Source of the DNA: Macrotrachela quadricornifera
Lineage: Eukaryota; Rotifera; Eurotatoria; Philodinida; Philodinidae
Assembly: GCA_022393335.1 (NCBI GenBank)
Contig: JAJEKB010021389.1
Location: 264,044 to 328,043 of the forward strand
Length of the DNA: 64,000 nt
Direction of reading: 5' to 3'
Shown here: in pieces, positions 1-11,085 of the stretch
Layout: the number at the start of each line of letters is the position of its first letter
Position numbering within the stretch: position 1 is the first letter of the stretch
Program-made: the position numbers and the translations under genes
The notes under the pieces: generated by a model
Told to the model about the DNA's origin: nothing
What the model saw: only the letters and a program-made list of their open reading frames with translations
The model's database searches: none

Positions 1-1
1 A

Positions 2-3000
2 ATAAATAAATATTCTCGAGTTCTTTATTTTTTTTCTAAAATAACAACTCTTAAATATTGGAAAAATGAATTATCGAATTATTTACTTGAATTATTGGGT
101 GAAATGGCAGGATTAAATGTTACAGAAAGTACAGAAGCTCTTGATACGAAACTATCAATAGCAAAAGCTTTAAGTAAATTAGATAAATTTTTAGAAGGTG
201 AAAAAAAATACATTGATATCTATTATCAATATCAAAAAATATTTTTTTCACAAAATAATGATGTCGGTCAACAAGTCATAAGTGCAATTAAAAATTATGA
301 TTATGAAGGAGTTGCTGTTAAAATGATGACATTACAAACATCAACTGAAGTAGGAAAACATTTTTATAAAGAAGCTAAACGACCGCTTAATACTGGTCTT
401 AATCAATTAATGCAGAGAACTAGAAATCAAGTAAATATGCTTGGAAGAACTATAGAAATCGAAGAAATAAAATCGATTGTAGAAAATTTAAAACGAATAG
501 AAGCAGCAAAACAATATGTAGCTGATCATTTAGATGCACCAGATAAAATAGATGATTATATAAAAGAAGTTCAAAGATTAATCGAAGACAGAATAAAATT
601 CTTTTTAGAAGGTGTTCAAGCTCTCATAAATAATCATAATTTTTATGAAGCAGATAAAAAAATCGATTCAATACCGGCAATTCGTAATTCATTAGAAAAT
701 TATTGTACAAAAGATATTTCTGATCAGATTGAAAAATTAAATGAATATCATAATGATTTTATATTGACAAATGTCGTTGAAAAATATTCTAACATGGATA
801 TTAACGGATACACATTGAATCCACCAACAGATATTTTTGAAAAATTTGGAAAAGTCAATAACACAAATCCAATATATAATCGAGCTTTAAATACTATAAA
901 AGAAAAGATTTATACTAAATTTCGAGAAGAATTAGATAAAGCTAAATCAAAACAACCACCAAACGTAGAAAATACACATATAAGAAGATTCGAATCAGCA
1001 GTTAAATATTTACCTGAAGCAATGAGAAGTGCTCTTGAAGTTGAATTAAGACATTGTAAGGAAGATATTGGTCAACTTATTCGAGATAATGAAAATAAAT
1101 TAGATTTTGCATTTAGTAGTGGAGATGTAAGAAATATCAAAGGTATCCTTTTAGAATACCAAAAATCACAAGATTTACAATCGTTTGCAAATACAGTAAA
1201 AGAACTTGTTTTAAAGGAAATACGAGAAATCGTCTCAAAAGTAAATCAAAATTTTGAACAGTACGAAATTCGAGAAGCATTTATTAATGTTATGAAATTA
1301 TATACTTATAAAGTTGAGTTGGAAGAAATTCTCAGTGATATAAAACGGCCATATTCAGAAGTACGTCTACGAATAATAAAAGTTTTTGATGATGCATATT
1401 TATTCTTTGTAAATCGATTTTTAAATTCGAACATATCTATGATTGCAAATGAAAGTGCTCCAGCAGTAGAGAAAAGTTTTACTTGTTTGACGGAATTTAT
1501 GAAGTTTAAAGATGATCATAACGATCAACAAATGTTGAATCACATACTTCCCGAAGATTTTAATGAAAAAATTGATATATTGATCAAAAAGATTCAAGAT
1601 GAAATCAGTGAATATAAAACAAAATATGAAAATGCCTTAGAAAAACTTGATATTGATTCTCTTGTAAATATTCTGGAAATAATATCTAAGTGGAATTATT
1701 TATTCACAAAAATAAAAATTTATTATGATACATATAGTAAGAGAGATACATTAATGGATACTATGATAACAAGTTTAAAAGAACTTATACCTCCTGCACA
1801 AATATTACAATTAATATCTCGAAAAATTGAAGAATTAGGAATTGAACTAATTCATCAAGATTTTCTCAACAATGATACACGACAATTTAGCAAAAATCGT
1901 GATGAATTCTATAGAAAGCTAAATGAAAAATTTTCTATTTTAGGTCGAGCTAAAATTTTTAGTCAGTATAATATACAAATTGATATAAATAGAATTGAAC
2001 AAGATTGTTTAGCATCATTAGATACGAAAATTAAAACAATTTGTCAAAATCTTGAAAAACTTTTAGGTAAATTTTCAAAAGAAAATACTTTAATAAGAAA
2101 AGAATTTGATAATTTTAATTTATATTATTGTAATTTAATATCAATTACACAAGAAATAAAAGTAACCCACTATGATATTAAATTATATATAGAAAACATT
2201 CAAGAAAAAACTTTTGATAAAATTCAAACATTTGAACGTTCAATTGAAAATGACTCAAAACTTTCAAATATTGTTATGAATTTAAAAAATATGAAGCGTA
2301 TTGCAAATAATATTCCTGCATTTAAAAGCAAAGTAAATGAGCGAATTGACGAAATGCTTAAGTATTACAAAAATTCAAATGGTGTTAAGGCCCTTGCTCA
2401 GTTAGGTACAATTTTAAATCAAGATAGTGAAGGTATTGGACAAGCAATTATTTCAGAACATAAATTATTTCAAGGCTATTCGTTATCGTTATTCAATGTA
2501 AAAACTCAAACACACGGTATTGATCATGTATTACACGAGCTAAGAGGTGATTTTCTTGAGAAAAATCTATTAAAAAAACGATACAAGGAATTTCATAGTA
2601 TCTATCGAAAAATAGTCCAAGAGAATCTTAGTCCTGATATGAAACTTGATAAACTAGTGTCAGATACTAAATTAAGTGCTGGAAATATTATACAGAAAGA
2701 TGATGCAATTGTATGGAATCCAGATATAGGGTATCAAATTCCAATATTAGTAGCACATATATTTGCTTTATGGACACTTCAAAATGCAGATCATTATTTT
2801 GAAGCTGAAAGCTTGAATGATAAAAATAATTATCTTCTTCAACCTCATGCAGCTCAAGTAATATCTATATTTCGAATGTTAGGCATTGGTGATCTGGAAG
2901 AAAAACTAATAAATAATTTAGTACAAATAGGAACTGGTGAAGGAAAATCTATTACATTAGGAGTTACAGCTTCTCTACTTGCATTATTAGGTTTTGATGT

Positions 3001-5455
3001 ATATTGTGCATGTTATAGTGAATATCTAAGTCATAGAGATTATTCAGCATTTCTATCCTTATTTGACTCGTTAGGAGTATTGAACTACATACATTATGGT
3101 ACTTTCAATAAACTATGTGAAGATATGATTAATGAAGATGGTGATATTCGTGAATTAGTAGGAAGATTAATTTCTAATAATATTAAGGATGCTATGAAAG
3201 TTAATCGAAAAATAAAGCGAGCTAAAATATTATTAATTGATGAAGTTGATGTTTTCTTTAGTCGAGAGTTTTATGGTAATGTATATACACCATCAGTTAG
3301 TTTAAAAGATCCTACTATTACATCATTAGTTAATTATATATGGACTCAAAGAAAATCGAATTTAAATCTAAAGAAAATATTAGTTACACCTGAATATAAA
3401 GCTTGTAGTCAAAGATATACAAATTGGGAATTATTGATTCTAGAAGCTGTAAAAGATATGCTTTCCGATGTATATACATTCGAATCTCATGATTATGTTG
3501 TTAATCAGGATAAAATTGGATATATTGAACAAGATAATATTGTATATAATATTGTCTATGGATATAAAACATTATTTGCATATCATTGTGAATATGAAAA
3601 AGGTAATATAAGTAGAGAAAGTTTACATGAAAATATAAGTATAAAAATTAATTGTGGTAATTTTTCATATGCAGATATTCCACTTCAATTTAAATATATA
3701 ATGGGTGTTACAGGTACATTAGAAACTTTAAGTGAGCCTGAGAGAAAAGTTATAAAAAATGATTATAACGTCATAAAAAGAACATATGTTTCATCTGTGT
3801 TTGGAAAAAATAATCTTAGATTCATGGAAAAAGATGATATTATGATTGAGAATAATGCAGATTATTTCAATAGGATAAGAACAGAAATTGATGATCGATT
3901 AATAGGAAAGAATTCGGAAAAACGTGCTGTTTTAGTTTTTTTCGAATCTAAACAAAAATTAATAGAATTTTATAATTCGGATGCATTAGCATCAATTAAA
4001 GAATCAGTTGTCTATTTAACAGAAGAAGCATCATTAGAAGAAAAAGAAAATTTAATTAAGCGCGCAACAATATCAGGTCAAATAACTTTATTCACAAGAA
4101 CATATGGTCGAGGAACTGATTTTATATGTCATGATCAATTTGTTGCAATAAATGGTGGTACACATATTATTCAAACATTTCTTTCAGACGAATCTTCAGA
4201 AGAAAAACAAATTAAAGGTAGAACTGCAAGACAAGGTGATCAAGGATCTTACAGTATGATTCTACTTGATCATGATCTAGAGAAATTTCATATAGAAAAA
4301 AAACATATTGAAGATATTAGAAAAGGTAGAGGATTTACAGGTCGTATTAGTGATACTTTCCGCATTACGAAGACATATAGTACAATCTATGAGCTTCTTC
4401 ATGATAAACGCACTCAATTATTTAAAATTCAGTATGCAGCAAATAGAAAATATGTTGAACAAGCAAAAGAAAAACATAAAATTTCACAACAATTTTTATC
4501 TAGTCTTCATTATCGAGATATTGATTCGATTAGAAAGTTTTTACTTGAAGAAAATAAAGGAGCTGAAAGTCATTTGTATTCACGAACTGTTTGTCTTATG
4601 GATGCAACAAGTTCAATGTATCATTTATTGAATAAATGTAAAAATACTGTTGATGCTATGTTTGAACGTGCTTCAGACATTCTCAAAGGTCATAAAATTA
4701 ATTCTGATTCATTTCAACTTCAGTTTGCTGTCTATAGGAATTATAATAGTCGAGAAGATAAAATTCTTCAAAGTTCTCCTTGGGAAACAAAGCCACTTAA
4801 TTTACGTACCTTTATGAATAAAATTGGGGTTGAGGGAGGTTGGCATAACGAAGCTATTGAAATTGGTTTATGGCATGCCAATATAGAAAATAACAGAGAA
4901 CACATTACACAAGTTATTTTAATAGGTGATGCTCCTCCAAATGCACAGGATAATGTTACTATTAAGAGAAATCATTTTGGTTTGGAGTATTGGAAAAAAA
5001 CTAAATTTGCTGAAGAAACTTATTATGAAAATGAATTAGCAAAATTGATATCAGATAAGATTCCAGTGCATGCTTTTTATGTAGATCTACGAGCAAAAGA
5101 AAAATTTGAAGAGATTGCAAATCGAACAGGTGGTCGATGCGAACTATTAGATATAAACTCTAATTTAGGCTCAGATATGTTAACAGATTTAGTGACTGAA
5201 GAAATTCTAAATAATATCGGAGGAAAGTCAAAAGGAGAAGTTCTTGTCCAAGCATATAGAAACAAATTCGGAAAAAGTTATAGTAACAGTAAAAAATCTA
5301 CACCATCAGAAGAACCTTTATGTAACTTTACTGACGTAACAGACAGCTTGTTAGAGGTACCTCAGAAGAAAAACGTAGATGAAACTACTCAGGAGGCTAA
5401 CGGCAACATTTCACATTTTCAAAAATATTTCGAACCTTCAAAAGATAAAAACTAA
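2..5455 (+). CDS. SecA-like ATPase motor fused to a C-terminal VWA domain (5' partial)
   Basis: This is one uninterrupted frame ending at TAA 5453-5455. Residues are numbered here from the codon at 95. The first ATG is at 104, but the frame has no stop back to base 2 and its upstream peptide looks coding, so the real start or a preceding exon probably lies left of the window. About 850 helical, charged residues of unknown fold come first. A SecA-type motor follows: Walker A GTGEGKS (946-952), Walker B DEVD (1049-1052), GVTGTL (1204-1209) matching SecA MTGTA, GRGTDF (from 1338) and GRTARQGDQG (1375-1384). A VWA domain follows with a MIDAS-like DATSS (1503-1507) and a later GDAPPN. The C-terminal tail is low-complexity. 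No signal peptide or membrane segment is visible. SecA is the bacterial Sec translocation ATPase; here the N-terminus is not SecA-like, so translocation is not implied. Bacterial ancestry by transfer is inference. All key motor residues look intact. Confidence 0.85.
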   Translation: MNKYSRVLYFFSKITTLKYWKNELSNYLLELLGEMAGLNVTESTEALDTKLSIAKALSKLDKFLEGEKKYIDIYYQYQKIFFSQNNDVGQQVISAIKNYDYEGVAVKMMTLQTSTEVGKHFYKEAKRPLNTGLNQLMQRTRNQVNMLGRTIEIEEIKSIVENLKRIEAAKQYVADHLDAPDKIDDYIKEVQRLIEDRIKFFLEGVQALINNHNFYEADKKIDSIPAIRNSLENYCTKDISDQIEKLNEYHNDFILTNVVEKYSNMDINGYTLNPPTDIFEKFGKVNNTNPIYNRALNTIKEKIYTKFREELDKAKSKQPPNVENTHIRRFESAVKYLPEAMRSALEVELRHCKEDIGQLIRDNENKLDFAFSSGDVRNIKGILLEYQKSQDLQSFANTVKELVLKEIREIVSKVNQNFEQYEIREAFINVMKLYTYKVELEEILSDIKRPYSEVRLRIIKVFDDAYLFFVNRFLNSNISMIANESAPAVEKSFTCLTEFMKFKDDHNDQQMLNHILPEDFNEKIDILIKKIQDEISEYKTKYENALEKLDIDSLVNILEIISKWNYLFTKIKIYYDTYSKRDTLMDTMITSLKELIPPAQILQLISRKIEELGIELIHQDFLNNDTRQFSKNRDEFYRKLNEKFSILGRAKIFSQYNIQIDINRIEQDCLASLDTKIKTICQNLEKLLGKFSKENTLIRKEFDNFNLYYCNLISITQEIKVTHYDIKLYIENIQEKTFDKIQTFERSIENDSKLSNIVMNLKNMKRIANNIPAFKSKVNERIDEMLKYYKNSNGVKALAQLGTILNQDSEGIGQAIISEHKLFQGYSLSLFNVKTQTHGIDHVLHELRGDFLEKNLLKKRYKEFHSIYRKIVQENLSPDMKLDKLVSDTKLSAGNIIQKDDAIVWNPDIGYQIPILVAHIFALWTLQNADHYFEAESLNDKNNYLLQPHAAQVISIFRMLGIGDLEEKLINNLVQIGTGEGKSITLGVTASLLALLGFDVYCACYSEYLSHRDYSAFLSLFDSLGVLNYIHYGTFNKLCEDMINEDGDIRELVGRLISNNIKDAMKVNRKIKRAKILLIDEVDVFFSREFYGNVYTPSVSLKDPTITSLVNYIWTQRKSNLNLKKILVTPEYKACSQRYTNWELLILEAVKDMLSDVYTFESHDYVVNQDKIGYIEQDNIVYNIVYGYKTLFAYHCEYEKGNISRESLHENISIKINCGNFSYADIPLQFKYIMGVTGTLETLSEPERKVIKNDYNVIKRTYVSSVFGKNNLRFMEKDDIMIENNADYFNRIRTEIDDRLIGKNSEKRAVLVFFESKQKLIEFYNSDALASIKESVVYLTEEASLEEKENLIKRATISGQITLFTRTYGRGTDFICHDQFVAINGGTHIIQTFLSDESSEEKQIKGRTARQGDQGSYSMILLDHDLEKFHIEKKHIEDIRKGRGFTGRISDTFRITKTYSTIYELLHDKRTQLFKIQYAANRKYVEQAKEKHKISQQFLSSLHYRDIDSIRKFLLEENKGAESHLYSRTVCLMDATSSMYHLLNKCKNTVDAMFERASDILKGHKINSDSFQLQFAVYRNYNSREDKILQSSPWETKPLNLRTFMNKIGVEGGWHNEAIEIGLWHANIENNREHITQVILIGDAPPNAQDNVTIKRNHFGLEYWKKTKFAEETYYENELAKLISDKIPVHAFYVDLRAKEKFEEIANRTGGRCELLDINSNLGSDMLTDLVTEEILNNIGGKSKGEVLVQAYRNKFGKSYSNSKKSTPSEEPLCNFTDVTDSLLEVPQKKNVDETTQEANGNISHFQKYFEPSKDKN

Positions 5456-6466
5456 AGTTCTGCAGAAATAGTTTCTTCAAATTTTCTTTAAAATTCATAC
5501 TGTGCATCGCTATACGTACTTTCACTGGTTTACAACTTTACGCATTATTGTTCTTTGACCATTATTTTCAGTTGTGTTATTCTATTTTCATTTTTTTGTT
5601 AATTTATTTCTTTGTTTGCTTTCTTCATGTTATACTTTGCTTTGTAATTGTATTTCTATATCAGTTTATGAGAAAGAACGTAGAGAAAATTTTATTGATG
5701 TTAATCTTTATTTTAATCGTATTTGTTAATCGTTTTTCTCGTCTGAGTTTTCTTTTTTTTTTGTCATGCATTAATTTTTACATTCATGTGATTCAAATCA
5801 TGTAAAACTGACAGCAAACTTCGAAAGTATAACTGACGAGTTTCTCACCAGTTACCTGTCATTTATACTTCAGTTTTTTTATCCACATTCTGTTTGTATC
5901 TCACTGGCTGGCAATTATGAAGCCGTATACTATCACGTCTTACTTCTGTACGTTAAAAAATGACCTCTTTTATTATACATTGTATTTGCTTCCAATATCA
6001 AACTAGAAAACGAATCTTTTCTGTTAGTGTTCTAAAACAAATAAATATAATAAATGAAAATAAAAATGCTTACTCGTATAAGTAACGTTCATCAGCAGTA
6101 GATTCATTTGGCTCTAGATTGACAGAATAGCGATGTTGATATACTTGTTTATAGATGTAAACTGATATCCACTATGCTTGATTGTGTATAACAGAACATG
6201 GTTATAGTAACCATCCGATAATTATGGTTTAAACTATCGTGACGGAAGTTGGAAAGATTATGTAATCACAATGATTTTAATTAATTGACTAGTATTGCTT
6301 GAAAATGATGATTATTATTTAATTATTTATTATGATTAGATAATTATTCAATGCTGTATAAGCAAGTAGGTGTTCTATCAATAAATTAGAATCTTTTAAG
6401 TGAGTGTGAACATAAACTATAATAAACAAAAAACATATTCTTTAAATCGCTTGATATAACTCTTTG
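5456..6466. other. Intergenic, AT-rich
   Basis: This is very AT-rich sequence with T-runs between the SecA-like gene and the hAT element. The longest open frame (about 85 codons near 5.55 kb) is a hydrophobic by-product of T-richness. I see no gene, RNA or clear repeat here. Confidence 0.5.
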
Positions 6467-7199
6467 TTTGACCCATCGGCGGGCCAGGGTCATTTTTTTG
6501 GGTGGGGCAAAAATTATTAAAATGTATAAAGCATCTACAATAACATATAGGCTTAACTTTTCTTTGTACACTTCGATTACTTTGCTAAGAACTTCCCATT
6601 TCGTTTATGCTGTTCATTTAATATTTATTACTTTCACTCTTAAAATAATGATAACAATAACAAAAACAAAAAATATTATTACCAACTTATCATAAAAGAA
6701 TTTTATCAATACAATTAAAAGACTATTTTTCTGCTATTCTTGGTTGATATAAACTCTTTTATTATTTCATCATAGTCGATTTCAACTTCACGTTCAATGT
6801 TCAGTAATGCAAGTCCTGATAAACGATCTTCACCTGTTGTAGATCGAAGATAAGTTTTGATTCTTCGTAATGTTGAAAAACTTCTTTCGCATGTAATTAT
6901 AAGTATTTACAGGTATAGCCCATAAAATTTTAAACAATTCGTTCATTACAGGTAAACAAACATTCAAATGATTTTGTAGAATAAACGATTTAATTTCAGA
7001 TAAAGTTGCTTGAGTTTGAGAATTAGCAATAGATAATTTTGTCTTATATAAACATTACTCACCACGCAGATCATCATAATTTAATGAATATTGTTTTGAT
7101 AAGTGTCGCAGGATAGATTAAAATGTAGTTCAATTTAAAATTGTCCCAGTTCAGATTAAAATATTGACTTAAACTAGTTCAAATTAAAATTTTTAATCT

Positions 7200-8088
7200 G
7201 AACCAGTTCAGTTGTCAATATTTTGATTTCAACTAGTTCATATTAAAATTTAAATTTGTACTGGTTCAGATTAAAATTTGAGTCTGAACTATTCAAAGTG
7301 GACTGGTTCAAATTAAAATATGCTTTCAATGAACACACGATCTTTTGATCACCTATTCTTACCAGGTAGAAACGTTTTTTCACCCAAAACTTGAATTGTA
7401 ATCCAAGTTTGGGTTCTGTTCCACTCAAAATCTTGACTATCTGATTGTATCTTTCAGATTTAATTACATATTTATCTTACTTTTTGGGATTGAGTGTTTC
7501 CATATGTGCTAGTACCTTTGTGTAGAAAGCTTGTTCCATTGTTTTTGATACAGATGTACTTTTAATACGATTAGATTGTTGGTAAGTGTGGTCAATTCAG
7601 AGCTAACTAACCAATAGATAGATACATGTATTAACTACGTTAAGTTCTATCTCTTTATTGTTGCAACATGAACAACTATTTATCGGTAGCGAAATTATAT
7701 GTTAAAAGGAGAATATTCATAACAGTTATAAGGGAAATATCATTTGAACATGTCATAGAGAAATGACAGGAAAAGAAAAAATTTTATTGAGAATATGAGA
7801 GATAGGAAAAATACATATTACATCTATTTTCTAATATACGCTAATTTCAATTTGCTATGCTTTCCAAAATTTCAACTATAGGGAAATTCTATCTAATAAC
7901 AGTCATATTTTTATTTACGGCTCTCTAATATCGTTGTTTATACACGTTTTTATTTTTCTTACGTCAGTTCTAAATATTTTAATTTGAACTAGTCCACTTT
8001 GAATAGTTCAGATTCAAATTTTAATCTGAACCAGTACAAATTTAAATTTTTAATCCGAACTAGTTCATTTGTCAATGTTTTGATCTCA
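7200..8088. repeat. Degenerate inverted subterminal repeats
   Basis: Sequence at about 7203-7325 recurs inverted at about 7966-8090, with some substitutions, around roughly 640 bp of unrelated AT-rich sequence. Both arms consist of repeats of CTAGTTCAGATTAAAATT. This older inverted repeat sits beside the much younger palindrome at 8090-9280, so the nested element has been built from successive fold-back structures. Confidence 0.6.
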
Positions 8089-8089
8089 A

Positions 8090-9280
8090 CTAGTTCAGAT
8101 TCAAATTTTAATTTGAACTACTATCGACGTCAAAATATAATGCGCATCGATGTTTTTTGAATATCTCGACAACGAAAGCAGCTAGCGACCTGCGGTTTTC
8201 ACCATTCGAAAGAGAAATGTGGGGGAAGTAAAACTGTACTAAATTATCTTGTCTACGAATTGGTCAAGCTGGTCAGCTTGACCGATAGATATTGACCTGC
8301 AGTTTCCGGGAAAAGTTCTCAAACTAACTATCAACTCTAATTTAGTCAATCGATAGTGCAGACATTTCTGAGTCGGTTCATGCAAGCCCCAGGCTTTTAT
8401 CTCACTTCGTTCAAAAGTTATAAGCATTTTAGTATTGACCTTTTTGATCGGTATTGGACGGTTTTTGACAGAATAATCCCGTTTGACTTAAAACAAATAC
8501 GATATTACGAATCAGCATACAAAACTACATCGACTTATGTATGTTTCAAATTCTTCTTGCGACTTTTTTTTTCGGTCAAATTTCATCCCTCTACTCCCCC
8601 TCAGGGATCCGATGGGTCGAATACGCGAATTCAGCAAAAAATATGATAGGAATAGTCAAAAATACTTTTTGAACCTGTAATATGCTTTTGCAAGATAAAA
8701 AGCACTCATCACTAACTAATAAATAGTTATTTATGTTGAATTCGCGTATTCGACCCATCGGATCCCTGAGGAGGAGTAGAGGGATGAAATTTGACCGAAA
8801 AAAAAAGTCGCAAGAAGAATTTGAAACATACATAAGTCGATGTAGTTTTGTATGCTGATTCGTAATATCGTATTTGTTTTAAGTCAAACGGGATTATTCT
8901 GTCAAAAACCGTCCAATACCGATCAAAAAGGTCAATACTAAAATGCTTATAACTTTTGAACGAAGTGAGATAAAAGCCTGGGGCTTGCATGAACCGACTC
9001 AGAAATGTCTGCACTATCGATTGACTAAATTAGAGTTGATAGTTAGTTTGAGAACTTTTCCCGGAAACTGCAGGTCAATATCTATCGGTCAAGCTGACCA
9101 GCTTGACCAATTCGTAGACAAGATAATTTAGTACAGTTTTACTTCCCCCACATTTCTCTTTCGAATGGTGAAAACCGCAGGTCGCTAGCTGCTTTCGTTG
9201 TCGAGATATTCAAAAAACATCGATGCGCATTATATTTTGACGTCGATAGTAGTTCAAATTAAAATTTGAATCTGAACTAG
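8090..9280. repeat. Perfectly registered palindrome, 544-bp arms, 103-bp loop
   Basis: Bases 8090-8633 are the reverse complement of 8737-9280. Paired positions always sum to 17370, so there is no net insertion or deletion across 544 bp. The stretches I compared show only rare substitutions (for example CCCCCTC against CCTCCTC near 8595). The loop is 8634-8736. The open frames inside (8356-8646 plus, 8727-9014 minus, and the 8239/8943 pair) are mirror copies of one another and not genes. Such near-identity means recent formation or strong gene conversion. Confidence 0.9.
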
Positions 9281-10218
9281 GCCAATTTTAAATTGAACTA
9301 CATTTTAATCTATCCTGCGACATAAGTGTTTTAATTCATTTTCATCCAATAATGTTTTAGTTAAAAATAATTTTTTCATTAACAAAATATCATTATAATG
9401 AACTTTTGTTTAGGCAGATAGAAAAAAAGAACAATGCAGAACAGAATACAATTTGTCCTTTAGTTAATAGCACATGTGATGATTAAGCGGAGTGAGTCTT
9501 TTCAGTTGCTTTTTTCTCCTATCTATCTCTGTCTATATGTAAAAATACAATAGAAAGTTCATCATTTTCAAGATGACGAATATATTCCTTGAAAGAAATA
9601 TGGCACGTTGAATATATCAATAACTAAACATATGTTCAAAGAATTTTAATATTGTATGTTTCAATTGGTTGTGAACATTATTTTATTTTGCTATCTGTTC
9701 CAAGTGTAATATATGTTTAAAGAACTTGTTCTTTCTTATTTTGAAATCGATAGATAAACATAATATCCAAGGAATGGGTATGAAATAACAGCGTACTTGA
9801 AAACGTAAGACTTTAGCCAATCTTTCTTTTCTTAGTTAAAAACTATTCTGAACAGTGAAGACCTTGTTGAATTTCAAAAGAACCAAAAAAACAATAAAAA
9901 AAACCAATGTCGATATCAGCTCTAGAAAAAAATGAGTAAATTGCATCTATACGAATAAAAATTTTGGGTTGGGCAACTGCTCCACCTTGCCCCAATGGTG
10001 ACCCGCCGATGGTTTGACCTGAAACTGCATCATTATAAGTATTTTTCTAGGATACATATTAATATCAGTACTCAACTGTGAAAAACATGCTATGCAAATA
10101 TAAAAACTATTTGCATTAGATATTGTGGATTATTCAGTATTTGATCGTTCGGATATTCCTGTTTCCAAACAGATCGTTTTTATATTGTATCATGAATTAC
10201 ATCGATATTGTAAACAAT

Positions 10219-10400
10219 CCAGGTCGAAGATTACAGCCACCGGATCCCGCAAGATCTTGCAGGAACGGATCGGAAATCATTGGAAAAAATCCGAAAAATT
10301 TCCGGTCGGAATACTGCTTCCATTCTTCCAGCCAGTTCCAGTCGGAAAGTACTGGAGATTCATGGATCCGGCCGTTTCCTGCCGTACGTCTTCGACCTGG
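10219..10400. mobile_element. 182-bp miniature inverted-repeat element
   Basis: The ends are CCAGGTCGAAGA and its inverse TCTTCGACCTGG. The body is GC-richer than its surroundings and contains internal inverted blocks around CCGGATCC. The body and ends resemble the element at 46867-47041 (CCCAGG ends, GCCCGGATT blocks), suggesting one broad family. Open frames across it in several registers are spurious. Confidence 0.6.
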
Positions 10401-11085
10401 GAACAACACAAACTTTGATAATTATTTTATTTAGACGCTATTTTTACTCAAAAAAAAATTCTATCGCATTATTTAAACAATAGAACTGTTGCTCGTCATA
10501 ATTTAGTGCTTGACACCCATTTGTAAAATTCTAATTTATAGTTAAACCACACATCTGCTCGTTGATACAGCCTTGGATAATAGTCCAATCATAATAAATA
10601 ATTAAACAATGATCGTCTTTTTCGACCAATATTGTTCGATTAATTAATTCAAATCATAGTGATTAAACGATACTTATAGTCTTTTTCATGTTTATTCGAA
10701 CTATAGTTATCATATAGTCATGTGGATTAGATTTCTATATAGTTTTTTGCACCTTAAATGGTCAATTGTACCGTACTATTACATGATCATTTGCAGCGCA
10801 TGGTCATACTCCATGGCGTTCAAACCGCTGCAAAACTGTCAATTGATCGCGGTTAATCGTCTGGTTAACTGGGTGTTTAACCGTTTTGGTTACCGCAGTT
10901 AACCGCGATTAATTGCACTCCACCGGCGGTTGTCTTGATGATCCTACTGGTGTATTTGGATCGAATCTGACTTACAGCAAAAATTTTCAATTCAATTTCA
11001 GCTCCTAGTAAGAAGAATGTATTTAAATCTTATTCACGAGGGAACATATTTAGGTGTTCAAGCCCTTTAAAGCTTATCTTTTGGC
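10401..11085. other. Intergenic with GGTTAAC-rich patch
   Basis: There is no recognisable gene. Near 10840-10915 the motif GGTTAAC or its inverse recurs several times within about 70 bp, as in a decayed short tandem or hairpin repeat. CGAGGGAAC at about 11036 resembles the ends of the dispersed repeat seen at 53354-53590. Confidence 0.4.

Larger units (their letters stand above)
7105..9321. mobile_element. 2.2-kb element of unknown superfamily nested in the hAT copy
   Basis: The terminal inverted repeats are about 39 bp and nearly perfect (GTCGCAGGATAG outwards, then AATGTAGTTCAATT). The flanks are an exact 6-bp duplication ATAAGT at 7099-7104 and 9322-9327. The interior has no transposase-like reading frame. 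It consists of degenerate copies of an AGTTCARATTAAAATT motif in both orientations (7140-7325 and 7970-8110) plus a large palindrome. Removal restores the interrupted hAT frame, which confirms the boundaries. A 6-bp duplication occurs in IS3EU and Dada-type elements, but I cannot assign this one. Confidence 0.75.
6725..9411 (-). pseudogene. hAT transposase C-terminal remnant, interrupted by a nested element
   Basis: Reading the minus strand from about 6900 down to 6727 gives CERSFSTLRRIKTYLRSTTG followed by EDRLSGLALLNIEREVEI, the hallmark C-terminal motif of hAT transposases of the zinc-finger MYM-like branch. Further 5' (about 7030-6910) the frame continues as QATLSEIKSFILQNHLNV and ends AIPV, after which a frameshift separates it from CERSF. 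Still further 5', beyond the nested insertion, 9411-9322 encodes FLTKTLLDENELKHL. Removing the nested element and one copy of its 6-bp target duplication joins this to SKQYSLNYDDLRG in frame. The N-terminal zinc finger and catalytic parts are absent. It is a dead copy. Confidence 0.75.
6473..10012 (-). mobile_element. Decayed hAT-type DNA transposon with terminal inverted repeats and TSD
   Basis: Both ends carry the inverted motif CCATCGGCGGG (left from 6473, right ending 10012), followed inward on each side by a purine-rich GGTGGGGCAA or GGGGCAAGGTGG block. The flanks are a perfect 6-bp direct repeat TTTGAC (6467-6472 and 10013-10018); hAT elements usually make 8 bp, so this is slightly unusual. 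The interior encodes, on the minus strand, the C-terminal hAT dimerisation segment. Most of the transposase is missing and a second element is inserted inside. A shorter relative with the same ends lies at 35584-36358. Confidence 0.75.

Noticed and set aside
5548..5805. 85-codon hydrophobic plus-strand frame after the SecA-like gene
   Set aside because: Composition (Phe, Leu, Ile, Val) is what a T-rich strand gives by chance; no motif and no splice context.
8239..9131. Four mirrored ORFs of 62-96 codons
   Set aside because: They are the two arms of the palindrome read on opposite strands; no family similarity.
10123..10483. Overlapping ORFs in all plus frames
   Set aside because: They arise because the miniature element at 10219-10400 is GC-rich and stop-poor; none has a domain.
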